This document shows, piece after piece, positions 20,805 through 31,744 of a DNA stretch of 64,000 nt (positions are counted from its first letter, which is position 1; every line of letters begins with the position of its first letter). Source of the stretch: Platerodrilus igneus (taxonomy: Eukaryota > Arthropoda > Insecta > Coleoptera > Lycidae). The stretch is from contig JARFIW010001453.1 in NCBI GenBank assembly GCA_036346225.1, positions 186,001 through 250,000 of the forward strand, given 5' to 3'. The translations under genes were made by a program, and so were the position numbers. The notes under the pieces were generated by a model. That model was not told the origin of the DNA. It did not search any database and saw nothing but the letters and a program-made list of their open reading frames with translations.

Positions 20805-21155
20805 TGGTAGCGACGAGCAACCATATCTACATTGTTCAAGGAGGAAGGGACTGCTTGCGCTAAGAAGGCAGTTGCGGTTTGACCATGCTCGGATTAGCAC
20901 GTTCGTTATGGTAACGGCGGGTCGTGGTTGTATTGCTCTCACATTGAAATTTGTAATATAGTTTTATTTATCGATGCACATGTGTTATGTTGCACGGTAA
21001 TGTTATATTCAGTTTATTCAATCTTTTTAATAAATATACAGTCAACTATAATCGATTTATCTTCAAGCTTTTTTTATTTAATTAAGCACAACTCAAATAT
21101 GGTAAATACGAGCCTATGGAGTCGCTAAGTTAAGTGATAAAATTCGTGTTTATCA
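20805..21155 (+). repeat. BEL/Pao 3' LTR
   Basis: It is 351 bp and matches 3779-4129 with five substitutions. ACAAC follows at 21156-21160. Confidence 0.95.
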
Positions 21156-21389
21156 ACAACCTTAAAACAATAAAGTACTCTTTATACCCTTTTAGCTCTT
21201 ACGTACACTTCATGGGCCCCACTGATTTTATATAAAAGTGGAAATTTCGTCGGTCTTTATAAATCTTCTCGTGATGTGAAAAATTTCTAGTTTTATTTAA
21301 AATCACTCCACGCATTTTATAGATTAATTATTACACCACCCCTAATTTCATCTTTCTTTCACGTTTGTATAAATTCGCTATATAACAAC

Positions 21390-22372
21390 TTACACTATAG
21401 AACAAAACAAATTTAAACTTTCCGTCTCATGAACTCTCATCTTGTATAACAAATTATCCAACCCTTGTGGTTGTTCGTACTGAGCTTTCGTAATTAAATT
21501 TAACTTCCTCGGGTCCAAACAAATCCTTATATCTATTTTCTTAGGTTTAGGTACAATAACGACCGGGTTCACATATGGAGTCTTCGCTGGTTCGATGATT
21601 CCTTCCTTTACATCTTACTAATCTCGGCTTTAACCCTATTTCTAATTGCAAACGGAATTGGATACACCTTGGTACAAAATCCGCTGTCTTCCGTGACCTC
21701 TAACTTGTGCGTATATCGCTTCGCAAATCTAGGCTCTTCATTAAATAACCCTACAAATCTATTAAATAATTCACCCAGCTTTTCTTTAATATTATCACTC
21801 ACTTTTCCTATCTGTCTATCATCAATTATTTTCGCAAACATATTACATAATCTCACTTCAACCTGTCTATATTTACTTGCCCTTTTCATTTCTAATCCTA
21901 ACTTATCAATATCATTTCCATCCCTATATTCCGAACTAACCGTAGGCACCACCCATAACTTATCTTTATTTAATATACAAATCGATCTATCATTTCCATC
22001 TATTTTCAATTCAAAACTCTCTATAAAATCCATCCCTAGTATAAAATCTAACTGTAACCCCTTTGTTACCAAAAACTCAGTTTTTCCTGCATTTTTATTC
22101 TCTACAAATATCGGTACACGGACTACCTTATAAATCGTCGTTAACTTTTTATTCATCGCCGACCATAAATTGACCCCATCAATAGTTTCTGCATGTTTTA
22201 TTACAATATTTACATTAACCAGCGACAACTGTGAACCACTATCAACTAAAGCAACATATAAACAATCTGTTAATCTAATATTAATAAACAACAAATTCCT
22301 TTTATTAACTGTATAATTATTCAACAATAAATCACTTAAACTATAACCTAGATCTATATCTAAACCTAACAA
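21390..22372 (-). pseudogene. Gypsy A protease and truncated reverse transcriptase
   Basis: The minus-strand frame from 22372 encodes an aspartic protease (ALVDSGSQLSLV near 22245-22280; ILGMDFIES near 22020-22045). It is followed by the start of RT (YPIPFAIRNRVKAEI near 21615-21655). A second frame continues RT as NPVVIVPKP...ICLDPRKLN near 21480-21570. RT then breaks off; the palm with YxDD, RNase H and integrase are absent. Gag of the matching type lies upstream at 24668-26353. Confidence 0.75.
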
Positions 22373-24667
22373 CCTTTAGAAAATTGGCGTTTTGTTTAGT
22401 TTGGTGGTGCTTCGTGCACTTGTACCACCTCTATCTTGTCTGGGTCATTCCTCGCAGCGCTGGTCGTTATATTGAAACTTAAGTGGGCGCCAGTGAAACT
22501 TAATGGTTTCACTCCACTACAAGTGAAACTTACTTTTTTTCTTTTATTTAATTTAATTATGGAGTGGGTCAATTAGTGAACAAAACCTCGGTGGACCCAC
22601 GAGCTTTACTATATTCGCGGCTTAGTCTGGGAATTACCCCAAGGGTGAGCAATGAGTTTGGGCGTGGATATAGGGTGGGCTCGACTACAAACGGGAACAA
22701 AAAAACGTAAATGGACGCCACTGCATCTATATAGACAATAAACAAAACTAAAGTATCCTACAGGAAGACGCAGAAACCTATAGGATATAATGATGACCAA
22801 AAAACATACAAATTACAATAAGCAATACCTCTGGAAACCTCTTGGACCTCTGCTCCAGCTTCTGCGATGTCGGACCTGCAAGAAAATGTCACACAAAAAA
22901 ATAAAATATAAGACACTGTTTGTGCCTTACAACAACAAAATATTTCGATCTTTATAGATCGATTGGCCTGAATTCAAAATCTCAACAACACCTTATTTAT
23001 GAAAAAATACTCTACTGGAAATTACTTATTCTGTTTCTATTACCTGGTACTGTATCAACTTTTTTCTAAGTTCCACATTCAAAATTTTGCTTATCTAATT
23101 TGGACAATGTTAATTTCAATTAGTAAAATAAAAAGACGAAAGTTTTATATCAAAGTATAATTTAAATGTTATTCTCTTTTGTTGCAAAAATTATTTATAA
23201 AAAAATTTTGATAATCCATATAAAATAAGTTTCAAAAATTTCTTAATGTGTTTATCTATAACCAATATAATCAACATAAAGTAAGTTTCAAAAATCTCTG
23301 AATTTGTTTCTTTACATAGAGAGGTCTTAGCATTTATAAATTATTTAATACAGTCGGGTTCTTAAACATCCATAAAACAGATCTGTTCTGGCTTACAAAA
23401 ATTCTCTAAAGAACTTATTACATAAAAAGTTCATATGACTTAAGCATTATATGAAATTAAAGAAAGTCAGTTCAACATATGTTAGAAATAGCATAGATAT
23501 TCTACTAATCACATAACATATTGCAAGTAAACATCTTTCAATCAAAAATAAACTTTATACTTATTTTTCTCAATTAACATGTGCATTATGTACGTGCTTT
23601 GAATAACAACTTTTAAATTATCTAAAAGTTCAAAAATTCCTCTTATGAATAAATTTAGTTCTGAACAAAAAAGTATTTGACCTATTAAATTTCTAGAGTA
23701 TAATTCTTAAACTGATTTTTACGTGGGATTTGAGCATAAACATATCTTGCAAAAAAAATTTGACATTTACATTCTTTAACAAAAGTTTCTTATGATTTGG
23801 TAAATGTTAAATCAAAGCTTTGACCGTAATTAGTACATAAAATTAATTCTCAGTAAATAGTTTTATAAGTACCTGATTGGTTTTGTCTTAATTACACGAC
23901 GGTGATGCTGATAAATTTACTAGACCAACTAAAACACATAACATTCCATCTCCTTGAAACTTAGAAAGGTACGAAATATGCCTTTACTAAATGCATTCCC
24001 TCGGACAGCTTCAAAATGAGTAATTCGACAATACACAACCAAATTCCAATCTCATTGTCAAACGTGTTTCCTAAATGTGCTAGGGAAATTGAACCATCTA
24101 TTAGTTTTATATAATGCTGGCTAATTACACTAATGGAACTCTATCTTCCCATGTTGTTACGGCTCTCCTGGTTGTCTGGGCGGTCTCACAAGAGCTCTAT
24201 TGTGACGCCTCCGCGCGGCAACCACTAGCCCTTCTTCGACGGTAGAGCTATTCTCAGCCCCCACTTGCAAACAAGGCTTTCCATCATCTTCCAACGAAGC
24301 GTACCTCTGCGTAGTTGCTTGCAAGATGGCCGCATTCGCTTCCTTGCCAACACCCTAGTTATCGCGTCACCTTACGCGCAGACGTTGTGTCTAGCAATTG
24401 CACAAATGGGCTTCAGAACGCCTGTAGCTTATGCAACTCAAGTTACGTTCAGGGTATTTGCAGATATTAAATGCGTAGGAGTCACTACTAAATACTTCGT
24501 ATAGATGAAAATAATGTAAATAGGAAAGAGGTGTTCTTTCTTATAGTAAATTAAACTATTTAACGATTTCACGCTAAATGACAAATTCGTAAAATAACAA
24601 CGGCTAGAACTGTTTTTCTTTAGAGATATTTAATGTAACAAAAATTTTGTTACAATATGTCGGACGT
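22373..24667. other. Non-coding block between element A gag and protease
   Basis: 2.3 kb with no convincing coding sequence. On the minus strand near 22488 a TGGCGCCCA motif resembles a tRNA-Lys-type primer-binding site. This may mean that the protease/RT fragment belongs to a separate truncated copy. Otherwise AT-rich, with a short GC-rich patch near 24160-24460. Confidence 0.45.
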
Positions 24668-26353
24668 TTATGTCCCTGTCAGTCCGGCTGTATCCGTCAC
24701 GCGTTCCGCCTCTAGTAGTACGGCCGTCATCCGTGTTGTCGCCGTGCTGGTACCTATTTTGTTCCCTGTAATCGTTTCCCCGGTATTCTCTATTGAAATG
24801 CTGGCGTCTATTGCTGTCGTGTCCTCAATGGTTACGATGTCCGTTGTTGAAACTTTCCTGTCTGTAGCTTTGTCTGTGCTCGTTGTGGTATGCCTATCGT
24901 CAGTGTTCGTCATTATACCCCCGATTCTTTTCCCAATAAGTTCCACGCGTCTTTGTCTCTAGTGCTGTCGCCAAGTCAAAATTCCTCATCACCCCTAGAA
25001 ATTCTCGTAAGGTCTTTACGTTTTGCACCACAACCATCTTTGTCATCTCCGGTTCCATATGTCCCGCAAGTTGTAGTATGATGTCGTCCTCTCCCAATTT
25101 CGGTGTCAGATGTTGTGCCTGGTTATATTTGTCTATAGCGTATTTTTCGCGTGACCCGTTTAGTTTGCTGTAGTGTCCTGTGATTAAGTTAGTCCTTATG
25201 TTCGTCTGGTGCGTGTTACTCCAAAATTGTTCAATGAACAGTCGTCTGAATTCCGCGTATGTGTTGTACTGTCTTCGTATGATGTTGTGCCACTTTTCCG
25301 CGTTTCCTGTTAAAGTCGCCCCAACTATTTGTAACTTCGTCCGTTCGTTTTCTATCACTACTATTTCGTCTAGTATGTCCAAAAACCCCATCGATTGTTC
25401 TGTCCGTCGGTCCTTCAAATTTCGGTAGCGCGTCTCGGTTTAGTCTAATTTGATGTCCGTAGTCCAGTCCTCCGCGTCTTTTTTCTAGGTCGTCTAACTT
25501 TTCTTGTAGCTGTCGAACTTCGTCGCCAATCTTGTTTTCTAATGTCGTCACGTTGTCTTTAAGTTTTGCGTCAAGTTGTGTCCTAGCGTTAAAATTTTCG
25601 TGTTGTAGCGTTTCAAGCGTCTGTCCTAAATTCCTGTAGTTGGTCGTATGCTTCTTGTCACATGTTTGTATCTCACCGCTCAAATTTGTAAATCCGCTGA
25701 TCATGGTCTTCTCAACTGCTTTCACGCGTGTCTCAACTTCTACTTTAATGTCAGTCCTTGCTGCGTTCAACTCTCCCTGAAATTGTACCCGTGTATTCTC
25801 AATCTTATCGTCTACGCGGTCTACCTTTTCTTGTAACTCAGCCTTGAGTTCGTCTTTTACCTCTTGTATCGATGCCAGTAAATACGCATGAGCGTCGTCT
25901 ATCTTTGCTGTCATTTTGGCTTATGACTCGTCAATTTTGTTTGTTAACTCAGTGTGTGATGTTTTAAAATCCGTCTGCGCCTCGGCAATTTTTCCCATTA
26001 AATCAATTTTTAGTTCCGTGTGTGATGTCTTAAAAACCGTCTGCGACTCGGCAATTGATGTCTTAAAATCGTCTTTTAAACTTATCAGGAACCGCATTAT
26101 CTCTTGGTTTCCGACTGTTTCTGTTCCGGTTACCTCTTGTACCGTCGCCTTGTCAGTTTCCATCCTCATCGCCTCCGGATCTACATGCCTCGCCTCCGTT
26201 TCCTGGACATCTCCTCTTGCATCTAGCTCCTCGTCTCGTGCTGCAATTTCCGCGTTGATTCCGTACATCCTTCCTGACCTCGTTATACGTCTGGTCTCCT
26301 CGTCTGTCATCTCTGCTACCTTTTTCGAACTCTTTTTGTCCTGTAAAATTTAA
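24668..26353 (-). pseudogene. Gypsy A gag polyprotein, frameshifted
   Basis: Read from about 26310 downward: a charged N-terminus (TDEETRRITRSGRMYG), long coiled-coil sequence with repeated KTSHTELK and VKDELKAELQEKVDRVDDK stretches (26100-25550), then a capsid-like region in another frame (GNAEKWHNIIRRQYNTY near 25260-25310, LITGHYSKLNG near 25160-25190, QLAGHMEPEM near 25030-25070). A threonine-rich segment follows (24946-24668). Frame changes near 25915 and 25400 separate the pieces. Gag would assemble the retrotransposon particle. No zinc knuckle is visible. Confidence 0.75.
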
Positions 26354-26432
26354 CTACGGGCCCCACCTAACTTTGGTGTCCCTTATTCTACTAATGCTTC
26401 TTTCGAGCCTCACGTTGGGTTTGCTACTTTAT

Positions 26433-26867
26433 ATTAATTATTTCTTATTTATAATTATTTAAATACTTTATATACAAATTTTGACTATTTTTCGTGCTTT
26501 AATTATGTCTGGTCGGTCTACAAAACAAAACTTATATAAAATGTGCCTCGACTATTTTGAACCTCTCTCTCTCAGGGTATCTACACCTACCTACCGTGGG
26601 TTCGGTGATAGGTAGATGGTCACGACACCGACCAAACAGCACTACCTTAATTTTAGTATACGTAACCTTTTTTTATGCGTATATGCCAAATCTAACAAAC
26701 ATATCCGCGTAGCCTTGTGCCAATTCAAATACACTTACCAAAATGACTTTGACGTTCCGAAAAACACATTACTCACCCGATTTATCTTTAGCTGTAGGCA
26801 TTTCCCTTAATTCTGGCTAACGATCTCGGCCACCGGCCGTGTCTTCACACTGAGCTCCACTATCACA
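26433..26867 (-). repeat. 5' LTR of gypsy element A
   Basis: It matches 2208-2646 with roughly 3-4% differences. Just inside the element, near 26400-26425 on the minus strand, CCCAACGTGAGGCTCGAA resembles a diverged tRNA-Lys primer site. Its outer end abuts truncated element B sequence at 26868. Confidence 0.75.
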
Positions 26868-26978
26868 AATTCATTAAGGTTTCCGCCTCCATTTTACTTT
26901 GACTTCTTGTTACTGGCATATACAAACTACTCAAATGTCTTTAGACTTAATTAATCACCCAACACAGCCTGACACCAG
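26868..26978 (-). repeat. Second, truncated copy of element B internal start
   Basis: It matches 33007-33114: primer-site region (TGGTGTCAGGCTGTG) and the first gag codons including MPVTRSQ. It abuts the A LTR at 26867. This shows a tandem arrangement produced by LTR recombination or repeated insertion. Confidence 0.8.
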
Positions 26979-27574
26979 TGTAACGGGCTACTACTGCCGC
27001 GTTTCTCTAACTTAAAAACCAGTAATAACAAACGTCTTTATTACTCACTGTTCACAAGTCTAATTAACAGTATATGCCTTGTTTATAGATGTTTTCAGTT
27101 CACTTAACAATGAAGCACTATTACACTAATGAATTTACAAGCACTAATATCTTCTTAACTAACTTCTTTACCATAGGTCCATTAACAACACTAACACAAC
27201 TATTTATTTATTTTACACCTTGTCTATCTATGTATACTAAAAGCTGCATGTACATTAGACACAGCATATAACATTTATGTATACTCTTGAACTTCTAAAA
27301 GCTCAAACTACTATTACTTTACAACGATATAATTTATATTAGACATTCTAGTATAGACTGCCCCTTGCATTTTTTAGCGGTCTTTTATATACTCAGATTT
27401 AAAGATATGACTCATCTTCTGGTAATTACGAGAAGCTTTCCGGTCCAGTGAAAATGAACAGTGCTGGCGGCGTTTCGTGTGTTTGATTGCTAGAAGCATT
27501 CTAGAATCCTGGAGACTATGCAGACCCTACAACGCTTGTGTGTTTGACGGGTTGCCTAATAGTAGCTCGCAACA
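26979..27574 (-). repeat. 3' LTR of element B
   Basis: About 596 bp, matching 33115-33211 joined to 37918-38415. On the minus strand it starts TGTTGCGAGC right after a GGGG-ending polypurine tract and ends GCCCGTTACA. The last 16 codons of the macrodomain frame lie in it. The 60-codon frame at 27089-27271, also seen at 37931-38113, is LTR sequence. Confidence 0.88.
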
Positions 27575-28430
27575 CAACCCCTCTTTAAAACCGTTACGTC
27601 TCGTAACTGTAAATACATTTTGACGCCAATTCGATGAATGATGACGGTATCGGCAGCTATCTCCTCTAGTGCATCCACCGCGTCGTTGGAAACAACAGTC
27701 AACACTCTTTTCTTGGTCTTGGTAGGCAACCGGCTGATAACAACAAACAAGGACCTGGACGTTGGTTTCCTGGAAAACTACTTCTAGCATATTTCGGACT
27801 ATCCTCCAATCTAAGAGATCCAGTCCACAACCTAGCTTGGGCACCGCTAGTTTCGTTGCTCCATTTTTCATCATGGGAGCTTTAAGATTCAGCAAAGCCT
27901 CCCATAGATGTCCATAACTAGGTCTCTGCCATGAAGAATTTTTGGTGACCAGATAGTAAACATAACGATTTTTATCCTGAAGAACCAAAGCTTTTCCTAC
28001 AGTTGGCTGCTGTTGTACTAATTCATCCACACATCCAAACTTTTTCTTGAAAACAACAGCTATTCCCCTTGACATTTCCAGATCTTGAGCTACGCAATGT
28101 GCAAGGGAATACTCTTCTGGTGCTCTAAACAGATCTTGCTGTTTTTCAACAACAACGCCAAATCTCGCCTTAGCGGAACCACCATACGCCGCCATAAAAC
28201 TCTCGAAATCTACATTTGGCTCATGATTAATAACTTGTCGAATGCCATTCTCTTTATTCGAGCCTTCCTGGTTGTTGCCAGCGTAGGATGTTAAACGGTC
28301 AAAGTGTACCACTTTCGGTTTACCACAGGGGAAATCTTCTGATCCGGTACTCTACATCATTAATCCTTTTCATCACTTCGTACGGGCCTTCCCATTGCCT
28401 TTGTAATTTTGGCGACAACCCACGTTTTCT
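27527..28430 (-). CDS. Pol C-terminal extension: TARG1/OARD1-like macrodomain plus CCCH zinc finger
   Basis: Downstream of integrase and, apart from one extra base near 28325, in the same frame (KPKVVHFDRL is the usual gypsy integrase end), 261 open codons run from 28312 to 27527. Residues about 51-193 match the macrodomain of human TARG1/OARD1, which removes ADP-ribose from acidic residues and hydrolyses O-acetyl-ADP-ribose. Visible motifs are SLAHCVAQD, GIAVVFKKKFG, YYLVTKNSSW and PKLGCGLD. Lys124 and Asp165 correspond to the catalytic Lys84 and Asp125. Residues 206-224 form a CCCH finger (C-x7-C-x5-C-x3-H), an RNA-binding type. The frame ends 47 nt inside the 3' LTR. The macrodomain has no stop or frameshift although pol around it does. 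Capture from a host OARD1-like gene is inferred. Confidence 0.85.
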
Positions 28431-29660
28431 TTATGGATTATACAACCACACCAAATCTCCAGGTTGATAACCACCTTCTTGTGCTCTCGTGTCATATTGT
28501 GATTTCATTCGATCGCTTGCTGCCTGGATATTCTTTCGGACGTTTTCGTGAATGGTGTTTGATCTTTCACGAAGCTTACTAACGTAATCTTCACCTGCGA
28601 TCTCTTCTCCAGGTTTAAATCCAAACTGAAGATCACATGGTAGCCGCAATTCACGTCCTAGCATTACGCAAGCGGGCGAGTATCCTGTGCTGTCATGTAC
28701 CGAAGATCGGTACGCCAGTAGAAACAAATGTAAATATTGGTCCCAGTCTCGTTGATGTTCAGAGCCAACTTTGGTCAGGTACTTCCCTAACGTCCTGTTC
28801 ATTCTTTCAACCATTCCATCCGATTGGGGATGAAGTGGCGTGGTTCTAGTCTTCCTGATTCCAAGGTGCTTGCAGACGTTTTGAAACAACGCCGATTCGA
28901 AGTTCCGACCTTGATCGGAGTGTAATTCCAACGGAACTCCAAAACGGCAAAACAACTCCCTGACTAGTACATCTGCAACCGTCTCGGCTTCTTGGTTAGG
29001 TATAGCATATGCCTCCGGCCATTTGGTAAAATAATCCATTGCAACCAAGATGTATTTATTTCCTTTCTCTGATTTAGGAAACGGACCAGCTATATCAATG
29101 GCTACCCTTTCAAAAAGATTCCCCACGTTATACTGTCTCATTGCGGCTTTCCGTTTTGAGGCCGGGCCATTTGCAGAGGCACACAATTCACATTTCCGGC
29201 ACCACTCCTTCACATCATCTTTGCAGTTCACCCAATAGAATTTTTCTCTCACTCTCTCGAGAGTTCTTTTCACGCCAAAGTGCCCTCTGGAAATACCATC
29301 GTGCAAGTGCTGCAACACTTCCGGCACTCTGCTTCTCGGCACTATCACTTGAAGTCTCTCAGTGCCATCTTCAAATTCCAGGCGTCGTTTCAAGATTCTA
29401 TTTTCCATCATCAAGGAGTCCCACTGTGCCCAGTATGCCTTCAGGCTCCTACTTAAAATACTAATTTCTTCCCAAGCTGGTCGTTGTCCTCTATTTTTCC
29501 ACTCAATAATACGTCCTAATTCGGCGTCATTCTCCTGGTCTTCTCGTATTCTTTCGAGTTGCCAAGTATCATCGGTTACCGTCATTCTATGGATGACACT
29601 TATTTTCTCTTCCATCTTGGAGCAATGATTGCAGTTTACTAAACAAGGTCTCCTTGACAA
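28313..29660 (-). pseudogene. Element B integrase
   Basis: The frame from 29660 to 28431 holds a zinc-binding H-H-C-C domain (HLHDGISRGHFG; CRKCELC near 29180-29200). The D,D-35-E core is also present: VAIDIAGPF near 29100, LHSDQGRNFE near 28905-28930 and HPQSDGMVERMNR near 28790-28830. The C-terminal chromo-like region (GDLVWLYNP) is cut by a CAA-to-TAA nonsense codon at about 28432. It continues in the same frame (GPYEVMKRINDVEYRIRRF) to a one-base insertion near 28325, beyond which the macrodomain frame begins. The enzyme would insert the element cDNA. All three catalytic residues are present. Confidence 0.88.
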
Positions 29661-31210
29661 AGCGTCTGCATTCCGATGGCTAGTTCCTACCCGATGTTCT
29701 GTGTCAAAGTCATATTCCTGCAGCCGCTCTATCCACCTTGCAACTTGCCCTTCAAGATTTCGAAACTGCAGTAACCATTTCAGTGCAGCATGGTCTGTTC
29801 ACAACAGGAATTTACGGCCGTATAAGTACTTATAAAAGTGCTTTACGAATTTGACGACGGCCAACAGCTCCCTTCTTGTCACACAATAGTTCCTTTCTGG
29901 CCGCGACAAGACCTTGCTGAAATACCCAATAACTTTTTCTTGTCCGTCCTGCACTTGAGAAAGAACGCCTCCTATAGCTGTGTTACTGGCATCGGTATCC
30001 AACACAAATTTCCCCTCCATCCGTGGATAACTCAAAATTGGTGCTGTAACTAGTAGCCGTTTCAGTTTTTCAAATGCACTGTGGCAGTCGTCATTCCAAT
30101 CATATTCTTGTCCATCTTCGGTTAATTTTGTTAACGGTTTGGCAATGTTCGCAAACCCAAGTATAAAACGTCGGTAATATGTGCATAATCCTAGAAAACT
30201 TCGTAGTTGGTGTATATCTGCTGGTGTAGGCCACTCTTGTACCGTTTTTATTTTGTCAGGGTCAGCTCTTATTCCGGTCTCCGAAACGACATGTCCTAAG
30301 TATTTCATCTTTTTTCCAAACAGGTGACACTTCTTGGGGCTCAATGTAAGGTTTGCCCCTCGTAATCTTTAGAATATCTCCTCTAGGTTCTTAAGGTGTT
30401 CTTCAAAAGACCGGCCTAACACTATCACGTAGTCTAGGTACACCAGACAAGTCTTCCAAGACAGTCCACGCAGTATCGACTCTATCAATCGTTCAAAAGT
30501 AGAAGGAGCATTGCATATTCCAAATGACATGACCTTGAACTGCCATAATCCAGTTCCAATTGTAAACGTAGTCTTTTCTTTATCGTTTGGCTCCAAGCCT
30601 ACCTGCCAGTATCCGCTTTTTAAGTCCAAGGTCGAAAACCATTTGGATCCGGATAGAGTATCTAAGGTGTCATAAATTCTGGGCAAAGTTGTCTTTCTTT
30701 GTCACATTGTTAAGCCGCCGGTAGTCTACACAAAACCTTGTCGACCCGTCCTTTTTCTTGACAAGCACTACCGGGGATGCCCATGGACTATTCGAGGGTT
30801 CAATCACTCCTTGTTCTTCCATATCGGTGATAATTTGCTCGGCTTCTTTACGTTTTGCTAATGGAAACCGCCTAGGGTGTTGTCTTATCGGTTGCGCATC
30901 TCAAATATTGATCTTGTGTTGCACAACATTCGTCCTTCCTTTCTCACTATCATCCAGTGCAAACACACCTCGATATCGTCCGACCAGTTCTTTTACCTTG
31001 CCCAGTTGGTCGCCGTTTAATCCTTGACACGAGGGTATCAAAATAATCTAGCAATTTTTGTGAGCAACCGCTGGCTGGTTTATTTTTCGTGTCGTCCACA
31101 CAACGTTTAATATGAAATACTGGAATGCAACTTCCCAGAATCATGTCTTTCTTCAGGGTCACCGTATGGGGATTAATGTTTAGCACCCTTACTAGTATCA
31201 TGCTTCGCAA
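29661..31210 (-). pseudogene. Element B reverse transcriptase and RNase H
   Basis: RT lies in several frames between 31210 and about 30345 (LDLKSGYWQVGL near 30605-30640, MSFGICNAPSTFERL near 30495-30535). The catalytic box reads YLDY instead of YLDD near 30430, so one catalytic Asp is replaced. The thumb and RNase H follow (30344-29799: KCHLFGKKMKYLGHVVS, LDTDASNTAIGGVL, TRRELLAVVKFVKHF). Several frame changes (near 30350, 30690 and 30945) separate the pieces. Confidence 0.87.
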
Positions 31211-31744
31211 CTAAACCAGCGTTCTTCCAATCAGTAATCCCTCCTGACCCATTCCCGATTCAGTTGCTTCCATCATGCATATTTGTCCTTCCCGGAGCGT
31301 ACCATCCGGGCGCCCCATCACTATCACTTCCGCCTTCTCAGTCATTTTCATGTCACAAATCATTCGAACTTGCATCGTCTGGTTACTCGTCCCTTGAAAT
31401 AGAATCTGATCATCATCTATCCGAAGTACATTTTCTTTCATGTTTACATGAAACCCATATTCTCTCATGAGATCCATTCCCAAAATCACTTCTTCTGTAA
31501 TTTCAGCTACCAACGCTCGATGATTAATTAATTTGTCTCCAATTCCCAACGTTACGGCAGTCTCTCCGTGAGTCGAAATTTTCTCACCACTTGCCGTTCG
31601 AAGACATACCGATACAGGTAGCACTTTTCCACGACCAATCAAATCTGGTCTCACAATAGTCCTTGTTGCTCCTGTATCCACGAGTAATCGGACAATCTTA
31701 CCATTAATTCTACCATCGATATAAATGATGTCCAGATTTTCCAC
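31211..31744 (-). pseudogene. Element B aspartic protease
   Basis: This is a retropepsin-type domain: active-site LLVDTGATRTIV about 15-27 residues into the open stretch (near 31660-31700), and the flap-distal ILGMDLMREYG near 31460-31490. It lies between the zinc-knuckle gag end and RT and would cleave the polyprotein. The domain itself is uninterrupted. Confidence 0.85.

Larger units (their letters stand above)
3779..21155 (+). mobile_element. BEL/Pao LTR retrotransposon (contains the Polinton)
   Basis: The element has two 351-bp LTRs (3779-4129 and 20805-21155) beginning TGGTAGCGAC and ending TTTATCA. They are flanked by a perfect 5-bp target duplication ACAAC (3774-3778 and 21156-21160). 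Internal sequence encodes a gag with a DUF1759-like region, a zinc-finger region, an aspartic protease, RT, RNase H, integrase and a DUF5641-like tail, in BEL/Pao order. The LTRs differ at 5 of 351 positions, so insertion is fairly recent. Two in-frame stops and several frameshifts leave it inactive, and a Polinton interrupts gag. Without the Polinton it would be about 6.8 kb. Confidence 0.93.
2208..26867 (-). mobile_element. Ty3/gypsy element A, decayed, split by BEL/Pao
   Basis: Two similar 435-439-bp repeats (2208-2646 and 26433-26867) in the same orientation bracket minus-strand gag (24668-26353) and protease/RT (21390-22372) sequence. This is the layout of one LTR retrotransposon of roughly 7.3 kb once the BEL/Pao insertion is subtracted. 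The LTRs differ by about 3-4% by eye. Most of RT, RNase H and integrase is missing, and a 2.3-kb non-coding block separates gag from protease, so the element is a deletion derivative. No target duplication is visible: (TA)n lies on one side and element B sequence on the other. The pol fragment could alternatively come from a related, separately truncated element. Confidence 0.6.

Noticed and set aside
24657..26353. Plus-strand Ser/Val-rich frames
   Set aside because: They lie antisense to the gag of element A, whose coiled-coil and capsid features are on the minus strand.
27089..27271. 60-codon frame conserved with 37931-38113
   Set aside because: It is identical in position within the two LTRs of element B; the conservation comes from LTR duplication.
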